Source: CAYWTX01 sp964461295 (GTDB lineage Bacteria > Planctomycetota > Phycisphaerae > SM23-33). Taken from it: 16,576 nucleotides of DNA. Positions within the stretch are counted from its first letter, which is position 1. Every line of letters starts with the position of its first letter. A program made the translations under genes and the position numbers. Below the pieces are notes generated by a model that was given only the letters and a program-made list of their open reading frames with translations, searched no databases and was not told where the DNA came from. The stretch spans positions 1 to 16,576 of the forward strand of contig CAYWTX010000363.1 of the NCBI GenBank assembly GCA_964461295.1, in the 5' to 3' direction. Of this stretch, positions 1 to 7,769 are shown piece by piece.

Positions 1-979
1 CCTTGCGGTTGCCGCCCAGCGGGATGTACAGGTAGTCCCGCAGCCAGGTGGACAGCGAGATGTGCCACCGCCGCCAGAATTCGGTGATCGACTGCGACTT
101 GTAGGGCGAATCGAAGTTCTTCGCGAAGGCGAAGCCGAGCATCAGCCCCAGGCCGATGGCCATGTCGGAGTAGCCGCTGAAGTCGAAATAGATCTGGAAG
201 GAGTAGCCCATCGCGCCCATCCAGGAATCCAGCGTGCCGACCGAGCCGGCGTTGAAGGCCGTGTCGGCGATCTTGCCGCACGGGTTGGCGATGAGGATCT
301 TCTTGGCCATGCCCAGCGAGAAAAAGGCCACGCCGCGGGCGAACTTGTCCAGGCTCAGCGTGCGGTTCTCGATCTGGTCGGCCAGGTACGAGAACCGCAG
401 GATCGGCCCGGCCACCAGGTGCGGGCACATCGACACGAAGCAGGAGAAGTCGACAAAGTTCTGCATGGCCTTGGCGTGCCCGCGGTAGACGTCGATGGTG
501 TAGCTGAGCGACTGGAAGGTGTAGAAGCTGATCCCCAGGGGCAGGACGACGCGAAAGAACGTGTCCCATTGCCATGCCTCCAGGCCCAGCGATGCGACCA
601 GGGCGTTGTAGCTGTCGATGCCGAAGTTGAAGTACTTGAAGAAGCCCAGCATGGCGAGGTTGGAGATGACGGACAGTGCGATGGCCAGGCGCTGGGTGGG
701 CGAGCGCGGCGCGTCGATGGGCAGCGGATCGATCGGCTTGCCCCAGCTTCGCCAGAAGCGCCAGGAATCCCAGGCGATGACCAGGCTGAGCAGCCAGTCG
801 ACGAACGTCGTGGCGAACATCAGGAAGATGAACTTGGGGTTCGCCCATCCATAGAAGATGTACCCCATGGTGAGCAGCCAGAGATTGCGGGCCCGTTGCG
901 GGGCCTTGAAGAGGGCGTAGTAGACCAGCAGCAGCACCGGCAGGTAGTAGTAAACAAAGATATGCGAACTGAAAACCAT
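1..979 (-). CDS. MBOAT family O-acyltransferase, AlgI-like (partial, C-terminus off the left edge)
   Basis: This reading frame stays open to the left edge, giving 326 N-terminal residues of a membrane-bound O-acyltransferase. Such proteins move acyl groups, usually acetyl, across the inner membrane onto exported polysaccharides. The start MVFSSHIFVYYYLP is typical of the AlgI/DltB family. Many hydrophobic segments follow, then CPHLVAGPILR (185-195), QIYFDFSGYSDMAIGLGLML (262-281) and the family signature FWRRWHISLSTWLRDYLYIP (301-320). His306 in that signature corresponds to the conserved, probably catalytic, histidine of AlgI. The ATG has GGAG 12 bases upstream, which is rather far. A promoter-like sequence lies about 70-100 bases upstream, so the gene may be transcribed separately from glcD. 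AlgJ/AlgX-type partners, if present, lie outside the window. The family is sure; the substrate (alginate, cellulose or another glycan) cannot be told. Confidence 0.93.
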   Translation of the reverse strand, partial: MVFSSHIFVYYYLPVLLLVYYALFKAPQRARNLWLLTMGYIFYGWANPKFIFLMFATTFVDWLLSLVIAWDSWRFWRSWGKPIDPLPIDAPRSPTQRLAIALSVISNLAMLGFFKYFNFGIDSYNALVASLGLEAWQWDTFFRVVLPLGISFYTFQSLSYTIDVYRGHAKAMQNFVDFSCFVSMCPHLVAGPILRFSYLADQIENRTLSLDKFARGVAFFSLGMAKKILIANPCGKIADTAFNAGSVGTLDSWMGAMGYSFQIYFDFSGYSDMAIGLGLMLGFAFAKNFDSPYKSQSITEFWRRWHISLSTWLRDYLYIPLGGNRK

Positions 980-1048
980 CGACGGCGAGATCTCCGATGC
1001 TGTCAGCCTGCCCGCGAAGGCGGCGCGCCCGCGAGGGCAACCGCATGC

Positions 1049-1077
1049 ATTGAACCCGCCCGGCCGCCACTTGTCAC
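1049..1077 (-). promoter_or_regulatory. Candidate sigma70 promoter for the MBOAT gene
   Basis: On the minus strand GTGACA (1077-1072, 5/6 to TTGACA) is followed by exactly 17 bases and TTCAAT (1054-1049, 4/6 to TATAAT). Transcription would start near 1042, giving a leader of about 60 bases before the ATG at 979. It lies in the otherwise featureless gap of 243 bases between glcD and the MBOAT gene. Consensus matching only. Confidence 0.4.
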
Positions 1078-1222
1078 GCGCGGACAGGCCGGTTGCTGTT
1101 CCCGCGAATGCGTGTCTGGTTCGGCGACAATCGCCGCCATGCCGCGACGAGGCGTGCACGGCGCACGCATCGGCCTGAATCGGGACCTTCCGGGGCTATG
1201 GGACCGCCTCTCTCCGCGGCCC

Positions 1223-2656
1223 TCACGCATCCACGATCTTGCCTGGGTTCAGGATGTTGTTGGGGTCCAGGGCGCGCTTGATCGACCGCATGATGTTCAG
1301 CCCCGCCTCGGACACGAAGATGTCCATGTACCCCTTCCGCTTGTGCCCGATCCCGTGCTCGCCCGACAGCATCCCGCCCAGTTCGGCCGTCAGGACGTAC
1401 ATGTCCCTGAGGATGTGCGGCAGCTTGTCGTGCCACTGCTCCGGCGTCCACGCCGGATTCATCACGGGCGTCGCGTGCAGGTTCCCGTCGCCCGCGTGCC
1501 CGTAGCACGGGATCTCGCAGCCGTGCTTCCTGGACAGTTCCTGCAGGCCGGCCACCATCTTCGGGATGTTCGCGATCGGCACGACGATGTCCTCGAGGCT
1601 CTGGTGGGGGCTGTGCACCTTGAACGCCTCGGCGATGTTCCGCCGCACCTTCCAGATCCGCTCCGACGTGGTGCGGTTGTCGGCCACGTACACTTCCATC
1701 GCCCCGGCCTCGGTGCACAGTTCGCCGATCGCCTCGTACTCGCGCTGGACCTGTTCGGCCGTCGAGCCGTCCACGGTGATCAGCAGCATCGCCCCGCACT
1801 TCTCGTAAGGCAGCGTCTCGTTGAGGTACTTGCACGAGGCGTGCACGCTCGAGCGGTCCATGAACTCGATGGCCGTCGGAATGATCCCGCCGCTGGTCAT
1901 GATCCGCGGCACGGCCGCAATCGCCTCCTCCGCCGTGGCGAACAGGCACAGCAGGTCGACGGCTGCGCGGGGGCGCGGCATGAGCTTGATGGTGATCTTC
2001 GTGAACACGCCCAGCGTGCCTTCGGAGCCGACCATGAGGCCGATGAGGTTGTAGCCGGTGACGTCCTTGACGAGCTTGCCGCCGATCTGGACGATCTCGC
2101 CCAGCGGCGTGACGACCTCCAGGCCGGTGATGTACCGCCCGGTGACGCCGTACTTGACGGCCTTGCCCCCGCCGGCGTTCTCGGCCACGTTGCCGCCCAC
2201 GTAGCAGGTCTCCAGGCTCATGGGGTAGCCCGCGAAGAACAGGCCCTTGTCGGCGACCACTTCGTTGATTTCGTTGGTCACCACGCCCGGCTCGACGACG
2301 GCCATCATGTTGGCCGCGTCGATCTCCAGGATGCGGTTCATGCGGTCGCAGAGCAGGACGATCCCGCCGTGCAGGGGCACGGCGCCGCCGGACAGCCCGC
2401 TGCCGGCCCCGCGCGGCGTCACCGGGATGAGCTCGCGGTTGGCCAGCTTGATGATGGCCGCGATCTCCGCCGCCGTCCGCGGGCGGACCAGGGCCTCCGG
2501 GCTGTGGGCATACTGCGCCTCGGCCACTTCGTCGTGCGAGTACGGCTCGAGCTTCTCGGCGTCGGCGTACACCACGTACTTCTCGCCGACGATCCGCTTC
2601 AGCTCCTCGGCGACGGCGGGCGTCACCTTGTTGTACTTCTTCGTCGCGGCGTTCAT
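1223..2656 (-). CDS. FAD-binding oxidoreductase, GlcD / D-lactate dehydrogenase type
   Basis: A 477-residue flavoprotein of the FAD-linked oxidase (PCMH-type FAD domain) family that oxidises 2-hydroxyacids such as D-lactate or glycolate. The FAD pyrophosphate-binding stretch PRGAGSGLSGGAVPLHGG covers 81-98, and VGGNVAENAGGGKAVKYG (153-170) is also typical. The C-terminal half has GHAGDGNLHATP (386-397) and SGEHGIGHKRK (431-441), holding the histidines and acidic residues of the metal/substrate site. Length is normal for GlcD/LctD. The start ATG has GAGG seven bases upstream. It follows etfB and etfA on the same strand, separated from etfA by 158 bases of repeat sequence, so its electrons probably pass to the neighbouring ETF. 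Lactate is the best guess because the order equals lctBCD; glycolate or 2-hydroxyglutarate remain possible. No 4Fe-4S GlcF-type subunit is encoded in the window. Confidence 0.92.
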   Translation of the reverse strand: MNAATKKYNKVTPAVAEELKRIVGEKYVVYADAEKLEPYSHDEVAEAQYAHSPEALVRPRTAAEIAAIIKLANRELIPVTPRGAGSGLSGGAVPLHGGIVLLCDRMNRILEIDAANMMAVVEPGVVTNEINEVVADKGLFFAGYPMSLETCYVGGNVAENAGGGKAVKYGVTGRYITGLEVVTPLGEIVQIGGKLVKDVTGYNLIGLMVGSEGTLGVFTKITIKLMPRPRAAVDLLCLFATAEEAIAAVPRIMTSGGIIPTAIEFMDRSSVHASCKYLNETLPYEKCGAMLLITVDGSTAEQVQREYEAIGELCTEAGAMEVYVADNRTTSERIWKVRRNIAEAFKVHSPHQSLEDIVVPIANIPKMVAGLQELSRKHGCEIPCYGHAGDGNLHATPVMNPAWTPEQWHDKLPHILRDMYVLTAELGGMLSGEHGIGHKRKGYMDIFVSEAGLNIMRSIKRALDPNNILNPGKIVDA

Positions 2657-2678
2657 CTGGCAGCCTCAATTCGGAGAT

Positions 2679-2825
2679 AGCAGGGATGAAGGGGATGAAA
2701 GAGATGGAAGAGGAGACGAGGCAATGACGAAAACAGACGGATACAGATAGCGACATCTTTCTCGCTGGGTCTGATCATGGCTCTTTCTCTCCCTGCCATC
2801 TTTTCCCATCCCTTTCATCCCTGCT
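2679..2825. repeat. Composite inverted repeat (family A/B) between etfA and glcD
   Basis: The left arm begins AGCAGGGATGAAGGGGATGA (2679-2698) and continues with the same 9-base rhythm to 2707. The right arm (2796-2825) is its imperfect inverted copy, ending CTTTCATCCCTGCT. Between them, GCAATGACGAAAACAGACGG (2721-2740) resembles a diverged inner unit that is clearer at the related locus 8958-9137. The 30 bases at 2678-2707 and 8957-8986 are almost the same. The element fills almost the whole gap, and the etfA stop lies within or beside the right arm. Confidence 0.75.
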
Positions 2826-3825
2826 GGCCGTTCTCTTTCGCTTCGCGGATCTTTCTCGTCAGCACCGGCACGAACTCGAACAGGTCGCCCACGATCCCCA
2901 CGTCCGCCACGCGGAAGATCTGCGCCTCGGGGTCCGTGTTCACGGCCACGATCGTCTCCGAAGTCTGCATGCCCGCCAGGTGCTGGATGCTGCCCGACAC
3001 ACCCAGGCCGACGTAGAGCTTGGGGCTGACGGTCTTGCCCGACAGCCCGATCTGGTGGGGGTAGCTCAGCCATCCGCGGTCGACGACGTCGCGGCTGGCG
3101 CCCAGCGCGGCGTCCAGGGCCTCCACCAGGGCCGCCGCCACGGGCAGGTTCTCGCCCTTCTTGATGCCGCGCCCCACCGCCACCACCGTGTCGGCGTCCT
3201 GCAAGCCGTGCTCGCTTTCGTCGCGTCTGAAGTCCACCAACCGAACGCGGCTGCCCAGCAGTTCACTCGGGGCCGCCAGGCGCTCGATCTTCCCATTCCG
3301 CCCGGCCTGCTTGTCCGCCGGACGCGTCGATCGCGGGCGAACCGTCGCCATCTGCGGGCGGTGGTTCGGCGTCTTGATCGTCGCCAGGATGTTGCCGCCG
3401 ATGGCCGGGCGCGTCTGCAACAGGTTGCCCGTGCCTTCCTCGATGTCCAGCACGGTGCAGTCGGCCGTCAGGCCGGCGTTGACCTTGATGGCGACGTACG
3501 GCATGAGCGTGCGCCCGGTGGAGGTCGCGCCGGCGATCACGATCTCGGGGCGGCGCTCGGCGATCAGCCTGGCCATGCAGGCCGCATACGGCTCGACGAG
3601 GAAGTGCTCGAGTTGCGGCGCCTCCATGGCGAGCACGGCGTCGGCGCCCCGGTCGATCAGGTCCCGCAGGTCGCCCGCGTCGATGTTGTGGCCGAATACG
3701 ACCGCCGTAAGCGCCACGCCTCGCTTGTCGGCCAACTCGCGCCCGCGCGTCAGCAGTTCATGGCCGATGCGGGTGATCCGCCCGAGCGACTGCTCCGCCA
3801 GGACCCATACGCCTTTGTGTTCCAT
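2815..3825 (-). CDS. etfA: Electron transfer flavoprotein subunit alpha
   Basis: A 336-residue ETF alpha subunit, which binds FAD and pairs with EtfB as a soluble electron carrier or bifurcating unit. The C-terminal FAD domain is clear: VGRGIKKGENLP (217-228), QIGLSGKTVSPKLY (258-271), VGLGVSGSIQHLAGM (272-286), NTDPEAQIF (296-304) and GDLFEFVP (313-320). The N-terminal ETF domain covers about 1-190. There is no N-terminal ferredoxin-like CxxCxxC extension, unlike the alpha subunit of the Acetobacterium lactate dehydrogenase complex. The ATG has GAGGA six bases upstream, and an 18-base perfect palindrome lies just before that. It sits 239 bases after etfB and 158 before glcD, all on one strand. 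Family assignment is firm; whether it bifurcates depends on the complex. Confidence 0.96.
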   Translation of the reverse strand: MEHKGVWVLAEQSLGRITRIGHELLTRGRELADKRGVALTAVVFGHNIDAGDLRDLIDRGADAVLAMEAPQLEHFLVEPYAACMARLIAERRPEIVIAGATSTGRTLMPYVAIKVNAGLTADCTVLDIEEGTGNLLQTRPAIGGNILATIKTPNHRPQMATVRPRSTRPADKQAGRNGKIERLAAPSELLGSRVRLVDFRRDESEHGLQDADTVVAVGRGIKKGENLPVAAALVEALDAALGASRDVVDRGWLSYPHQIGLSGKTVSPKLYVGLGVSGSIQHLAGMQTSETIVAVNTDPEAQIFRVADVGIVGDLFEFVPVLTRKIREAKENGQQG

Positions 3826-3838
3826 CTTTCATCCTCGC

Positions 3839-3856
3839 GCCGGCCCATGGGCCGGC
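3839..3856. repeat. 18-base perfect palindrome before the etfA ribosome-binding site
   Basis: GCCGGCCCATGGGCCGGC is fully self-complementary. On the etfA mRNA it would form a compact GC stem about 13 bases upstream of the start codon and directly beside the GAGGA ribosome-binding site. It could influence translation or mRNA processing between etfB and etfA; this role is an inference. Confidence 0.6.
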
Positions 3857-3880
3857 AGCTCTATCCGCTATCGAGGCAAG

Positions 3881-4038
3881 AGACCACGAATTACACGAAA
3901 GAAGGCGAATTGCACGAAGAGGAACTGATTCCTTCTTGAGGGCTGGTCACCCCAACGGGGTCTGCGACTTCAGTGACCAGATCCTCACTTTCTTCCCCTT
4001 CGCGAAGTTCGTTCTTGATTCGTGTCATTCGTGGTCTT
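3881..4038. repeat. Nested foldback element (family C) between etfB and etfA
   Basis: The outer arms are GACCACGAATTACACGAA (3882-3899) and, inverted, TTCGTGTCATTCGTGGTC (4019-4036), with weaker pairing continuing inward for about 20 more bases. Inside are CTGGTCAC (3943-3950) paired with GTGACCAG (3973-3980), and CCCC (3950-3953) with GGGG (3957-3960). The arms carry ACGAA spaced about 9-10 bases apart, the same style of periodicity as families A and B but a different sequence. Confidence 0.75.
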
Positions 4039-4064
4039 CCCTGCTTCGCTCGCGTAAGAGCGTT

Positions 4065-4862
4065 CTAAATGAGGTCGCGCTTCTTCAGGAACTCCACCAG
4101 TCTGTCCGCCGCCTGCTCGATCGCCTGCTCGTCGCCGGCTACCAGCTTCTCGCACTGGCGGGCGACCTTCGGGCGGAAGATCTTCACCACGCGGGTCGGC
4201 GAACCGTTCAGGCCGCACTTGGCCTCGTCGGCGCCGATGTCCGCGGCGCCCCACGTCGGCACGGCCGCCTTCCTGGCCTTCTGCTTGCCGCGAAGCGTCG
4301 GCAGCCGCGGGTCGGCCACTTCCTTCACGACCGTCAGCACGGCCGGCAGGCTCATCTCCAATACCTCATAGCCGTCCTCGACAAGCCGGTGGACGCGGCA
4401 GCTTGTGGCCGTCACCTCTTCCACCTTGCCCACGTACGACGCCACGGGCAGGTCCAGCCACGCCGCGATTCCCGGCCCAACCTGCCCCGTGTCGCCGTCG
4501 GTCGCGCGCTCGCCGCACACGATCAGGTCGTAGCCGCCCAACTTGCCGATGGCGGCCGCCAACGTGTAGCTCGTGGCCCAGGTGTCCGAGCCGGCAAACG
4601 CCTTGCCCGACACGCAGACGGCCGAGTCGCAGCCCATGGCGATGGCCTCGCGCAGGGCGGATTCGGCCTTGGGCGGGCCCATGGTGATGGCGATGACCTC
4701 GCCGCCGTGCTGCTCGCGCAGGCGGATGGCGATCTCGATGGCGTAGAGGTCGAGGGGGTTGATGATCGCCTCGACGCCCTCCCGGATCATCGTGCCGGTC
4801 TTCTCGTCCATCTTGACGGCGTTGGTTTCGGGCACCTGCTTGATTGGGACAACGATTCGCAT
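4065..4862 (-). CDS. etfB: Electron transfer flavoprotein subunit beta, bifurcating-type motif
   Basis: A 265-residue ETF beta subunit. It begins MRIVVPIKQVP, has NPLDLYAIEIAIRLRE (35-50), and VHRLVEDGYEVLEMSLPAVL (157-176) fits the EtfB signature. The nucleotide-binding loop reads GERATDGDTGQVGP (117-130). Bifurcating ETFs, for example those with butyryl-CoA dehydrogenase in clostridia, have DGDTAQVGP here, where they bind FAD. Classical mitochondrial-type ETFs have an AMP-binding DDD...QTGQM sequence instead. The gene is first in the probable transcription unit etfB-etfA-glcD. The ATG is preceded by AGGAG at an ideal six bases. Its 5' leader may contain a GC hairpin (4882-4888 with 4904-4910). 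The family is certain; bifurcation is inferred from motif and gene order. Confidence 0.96.
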   Translation of the reverse strand: MRIVVPIKQVPETNAVKMDEKTGTMIREGVEAIINPLDLYAIEIAIRLREQHGGEVIAITMGPPKAESALREAIAMGCDSAVCVSGKAFAGSDTWATSYTLAAAIGKLGGYDLIVCGERATDGDTGQVGPGIAAWLDLPVASYVGKVEEVTATSCRVHRLVEDGYEVLEMSLPAVLTVVKEVADPRLPTLRGKQKARKAAVPTWGAADIGADEAKCGLNGSPTRVVKIFRPKVARQCEKLVAGDEQAIEQAADRLVEFLKKRDLI

Positions 4863-4920
4863 CGCGTGCTCCTGAACGTCCCCCGCCGCCGGCGAACGCG
4901 ACGCGGCGGGAGAGATCCTT

Positions 4921-4950
4921 CTTCTAGCGGGAATGGGCCGTTGTAGTCAA
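4921..4950 (-). promoter_or_regulatory. Candidate promoter for etfB-etfA-glcD
   Basis: On the minus strand TTGACT (4950-4945, 5/6) is followed by 18 bases and TAGAAG (4926-4921, 4/6). Start would fall near 4914, giving a leader of about 50 bases before the etfB ATG. The -35 box adjoins the GCGGATT repeats. Consensus matching only. Confidence 0.35.
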
Positions 4951-5126
4951 TTGCGGATTGCGGATTCACGGCCGATCGCGGATTGCGGATTCAGCGCACC
5001 CAGCACCTTCCGCGGGTTCATCACCACTCTCAGTTGGTCAGCGGATCGAATCAGGACGCTCAAGAACGCAGCCGCCTGCCCGCCGCCAACCGGGTTCCCT
5101 GCCGGGAAATCCGCGGTCCGCGATTC
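4949..5126. repeat. Direct and inverted GCGGATT repeats (family D) upstream of etfB
   Basis: The 18-base units at 4951-4968 and 4976-4993 differ at one base and read TTGCGGATTGCGGATTCA or TCGCGGATTGCGGATTCA, a 25-base period with an inner 7-base period. An inverted, degenerate copy (ATCCGCGGTCCGCGATTCC) lies at about 5110-5128, beside the HEAT-gene stop codon. They fill the 266-base gap between etfB and the HEAT-repeat gene. There is no spacer-repeat regularity beyond two units, so this is not a CRISPR. Confidence 0.65.
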
Positions 5127-5128
5127 CT

Positions 5129-7690
5129 CTAGCTCTTCTCGGCCTGGAATGTGATTGGAACCGGCATCGCCGGCGCCCGCTGCTTGGATTTGTTCTCGAT
5201 CTCCTCCATCGCATTGCGGAAGAACTCGCGAACGTCCCGGTGAACCGCCAACTGCCGCAATTCCGCCGCGATCAGCGGCTTCTTCGAGTTCGGCCGACCC
5301 GTCGGCAGCAGCTTGTCCTCCTTCATCAGGCGCGTCAGCATCTCGTTGAGGCGCTGCGTCTCCGCGTCGGCCGCCTTCACCAGCGGCTCGAACGCCGACG
5401 GGTCGCCAATCCGCCCCAGCGCCGCGCTGGCCGTCTGGCGCATCGCGTGCTCCCCGTCGTCCAGGAAGGGCGCGATCAGCGGCACGGCCCGCTTGTCGCC
5501 CAGCCGTCCCAGGGCCTCGACGGCCCCGCGCCGCGGGCCCGGCTCGCCGTCCTTGAGGCAGCCGACCACCGTCTCGTACGCCTCCATCTTCCCGATCATC
5601 CCCAGCGCCCACAGGGCCGACTGCCTCACGGCCGGCACGGGATCCTTCGTCCTGGCGATCATCGGCGCGAGGGCGGCGGCATCCCGCTTCTCCCGCACCG
5701 CGTCCTTCCACTGGTCGTTGCCCAGCGCCCACGCCGCCGCCTGGCGAGTCACCGCGTTGGCGTCGTCCAGTTTCTTCACCAGCGGCGCCAGCGACGGCTC
5801 GCCGATCCGCGCCAGCACGAGCACCACGCTGGAGCGGAACGTCGCCAGCGGGTCGTTCAGCGACGCCAGCAGCGGCTCCACCGCTACGGCGCCCATGTCC
5901 GCCAGCCCCTGGGCCGCCATCGGCCGCAGGTCCGCCATGTCGTCCCGGACGTACCGTTCGCGCAAGTAGGCGACCAGCGTCCTGGCCGCCCCGGGGTCGC
6001 GGAACCTGCACAGTGACGCGCAGGCGGTGTTCTTGGTACTGGTGTCATAGTGCCTCAAGTTCGCCTTGATGCCTTCCAGTCCCTCCGGCTCGGGCATTTC
6101 CGCCAACGCCCGCATCGCCGCGTCGGCGTGCGACGGCGGCCAACCACACTCCATCGTGGCGACCCGAACAATGTCGGGAATGGCCTTCTTGTACTGCAAT
6201 TGCCCCAGCGCCCGGCAGCAGTCCGCCATCGCCTTCCTCAGGTCATCGTCGATCCTCCTGCCCTTGCCCGGCTGCGTCGAAGGCGGCAACGCGTCCACCT
6301 TCGCCAGGACGGCCTTCAGTTCCGCGTGGATCGGCTCGCCGCCGCGGCGATCGCCGATCCGCCCCAGGGCCTCGGCGCAGGCGCCTTTGACATCATCGGG
6401 GCTGATGGCATTCTTGTCCGTTCCGCTCACGTGGTCCTTAGGGTCCTTCAGGATCCCAATGAGTTCCTCGACGGCCGCGGGGTCCTTCATCCTGCCCAGC
6501 GACTCGATGCAGAGCAGGGGGGGAAGCTTCCTGGACTTCAGCATCGCCACGATCTTCGGCGTGACCTGCTTCTGCCGCTGGATTGCCAAGTGCATCGCCG
6601 CCGTGCCCCGCGCGCCGCCGTCGGGGCTGTCCATCGCGACTTCCAGGGCCTCGGCGATCTTCGCGTCGGGCGTGTTGCCGTCCATCGCCATCAGCGTGTC
6701 CACCACCATCTCGTGCAGCCCTGCCGCCTTGGCGTCCCTCAGCCGCTCCACCAGCGCCGGCACGACCTTCTTGTCGCCGATCCGCCCCAACAACTCCAGC
6801 GCCACGCCCGCCAGTCTGGCGTCCCCGCCGGCCATCGCCTTGCACAGCGGCTCGATGGCCGCCGAACCGAGGTTCAGCAGGGCCTCCTCGCACGCCAAGA
6901 CCATGACGTCGCGGCGGTCCTCCGTCTTGGCGTTCGTCACGTTCCTGCCCTTGGGCCTGTCTGCTCCCTTGTCCCCGTTCTCTGGCGCCTTGAACTTGTC
7001 CCTGGCGTCCCTGGGGGTCGGACGCTTGCTCGCCGCCCCCGACGCGTTCATCGCATTCCGCAGCACCTTGAGCACTTCCTCGGCCGCCCGCGGGTCCCTC
7101 AGCCTGCCCAGGGCGAGAATTGCCGACTGCCGCACGCCCGCCTCCGGGTCTTCCATCGCCCGCGTCAGCGCCTGGATCGATTCCGGCGTGGGGAAGCTGC
7201 CCATCGCGCCCGTCACCGCCACGCGAACAGAGACATCGTTGGAGTCCATGGCCTTGACCAGCGCCGGCACGGCCGCGGCGTCCACCTTACGCGCCAGCTC
7301 GCCGTTGCTCCCCGTGGGGCGAAGTTTCGCCAATCCCGCGGCCGCCGACTCCCGCGGGGCGGTCTTTCCGTCCGACAGGGCATCCAGCAGCGCCGGCAGG
7401 GCCTTGTCGCCATAGCGGACGAGAGCGTCGACGGCCATGGTGCGGACCGAGGGCGCCTCGTCCAGTAGGGCCTTGCCCAGCGGCTCGACGGCCCGCTCGT
7501 CGCCCATCTCGCCGAGTTCCCTGGCGGCCGCGACGCGGTCGGTGGTCTTGGAGTTGTGCAGCAGCGTGAGCTTGAGACTGCGAATCTGCCTGGCCCGCGG
7601 GTCTTCCTGCTTCTTCTCGCCGCAGCCAGCCAGCCAAGCCGCCGCGCCCGCCGCCATCGCCGCCGCCAGAAATACTGCCGTCTTTCGCAT
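5129..7690 (-). CDS. HEAT-repeat lipoprotein
   Basis: An 853-residue lipoprotein built almost wholly of HEAT / PBS-lyase-like helical repeats. The signal peptide MRKTAVFLAAAMAAGAAAWL ends in a lipobox LAGC with Cys23, so the product is probably exported and lipid-anchored. Repeats of about 30-40 residues recur to the end, with units such as ALGRLRDPRAAEEVL, LLGRIGDKKVVPALV and ALGRLGDKRAVPLI. A low-complexity polar insert (about 214-262, rich in K, R, D) interrupts them. The start was chosen at the ATG before the signal peptide, with GAAGGG seven bases upstream; an upstream in-frame start at 7720 would bury the signal. HEAT arrays are protein-binding scaffolds, and no catalytic domain is seen. 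It is divergent from the dehydrogenase gene and likely monocistronic. Confidence 0.9.
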   Translation of the reverse strand: MRKTAVFLAAAMAAGAAAWLAGCGEKKQEDPRARQIRSLKLTLLHNSKTTDRVAAARELGEMGDERAVEPLGKALLDEAPSVRTMAVDALVRYGDKALPALLDALSDGKTAPRESAAAGLAKLRPTGSNGELARKVDAAAVPALVKAMDSNDVSVRVAVTGAMGSFPTPESIQALTRAMEDPEAGVRQSAILALGRLRDPRAAEEVLKVLRNAMNASGAASKRPTPRDARDKFKAPENGDKGADRPKGRNVTNAKTEDRRDVMVLACEEALLNLGSAAIEPLCKAMAGGDARLAGVALELLGRIGDKKVVPALVERLRDAKAAGLHEMVVDTLMAMDGNTPDAKIAEALEVAMDSPDGGARGTAAMHLAIQRQKQVTPKIVAMLKSRKLPPLLCIESLGRMKDPAAVEELIGILKDPKDHVSGTDKNAISPDDVKGACAEALGRIGDRRGGEPIHAELKAVLAKVDALPPSTQPGKGRRIDDDLRKAMADCCRALGQLQYKKAIPDIVRVATMECGWPPSHADAAMRALAEMPEPEGLEGIKANLRHYDTSTKNTACASLCRFRDPGAARTLVAYLRERYVRDDMADLRPMAAQGLADMGAVAVEPLLASLNDPLATFRSSVVLVLARIGEPSLAPLVKKLDDANAVTRQAAAWALGNDQWKDAVREKRDAAALAPMIARTKDPVPAVRQSALWALGMIGKMEAYETVVGCLKDGEPGPRRGAVEALGRLGDKRAVPLIAPFLDDGEHAMRQTASAALGRIGDPSAFEPLVKAADAETQRLNEMLTRLMKEDKLLPTGRPNSKKPLIAAELRQLAVHRDVREFFRNAMEEIENKSKQRAPAMPVPITFQAEKS

Positions 7691-7769
7691 GGATCGCCCT
7701 TCTCTAGCCGGGTGGCCCAACGCCGCCCTCGCACACGATCGCCCTTCGGCCTTGTGCCCGGGCCACGCG

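Noticed and set aside
62..2680. 872-residue open frame on the plus strand
   Set aside because: It is the antisense shadow of the MBOAT and glcD genes; the product is low-complexity His/Arg/Val-rich and resembles no protein, while both minus-strand frames match known families.
1074..2756. 560-residue minus-strand frame
   Set aside because: Arg/Gly-rich shifted-frame translation of glcD without any family motif.
4949..4996. Possible CRISPR array
   Set aside because: Only two direct units with a 7-base 'spacer', an inverted partner and no cas genes.
6050..7468. Long plus-strand frames opposite the HEAT-repeat gene
   Set aside because: Antisense shadows produced by GC-rich codon bias; the minus strand has a clear signal peptide and repeats.
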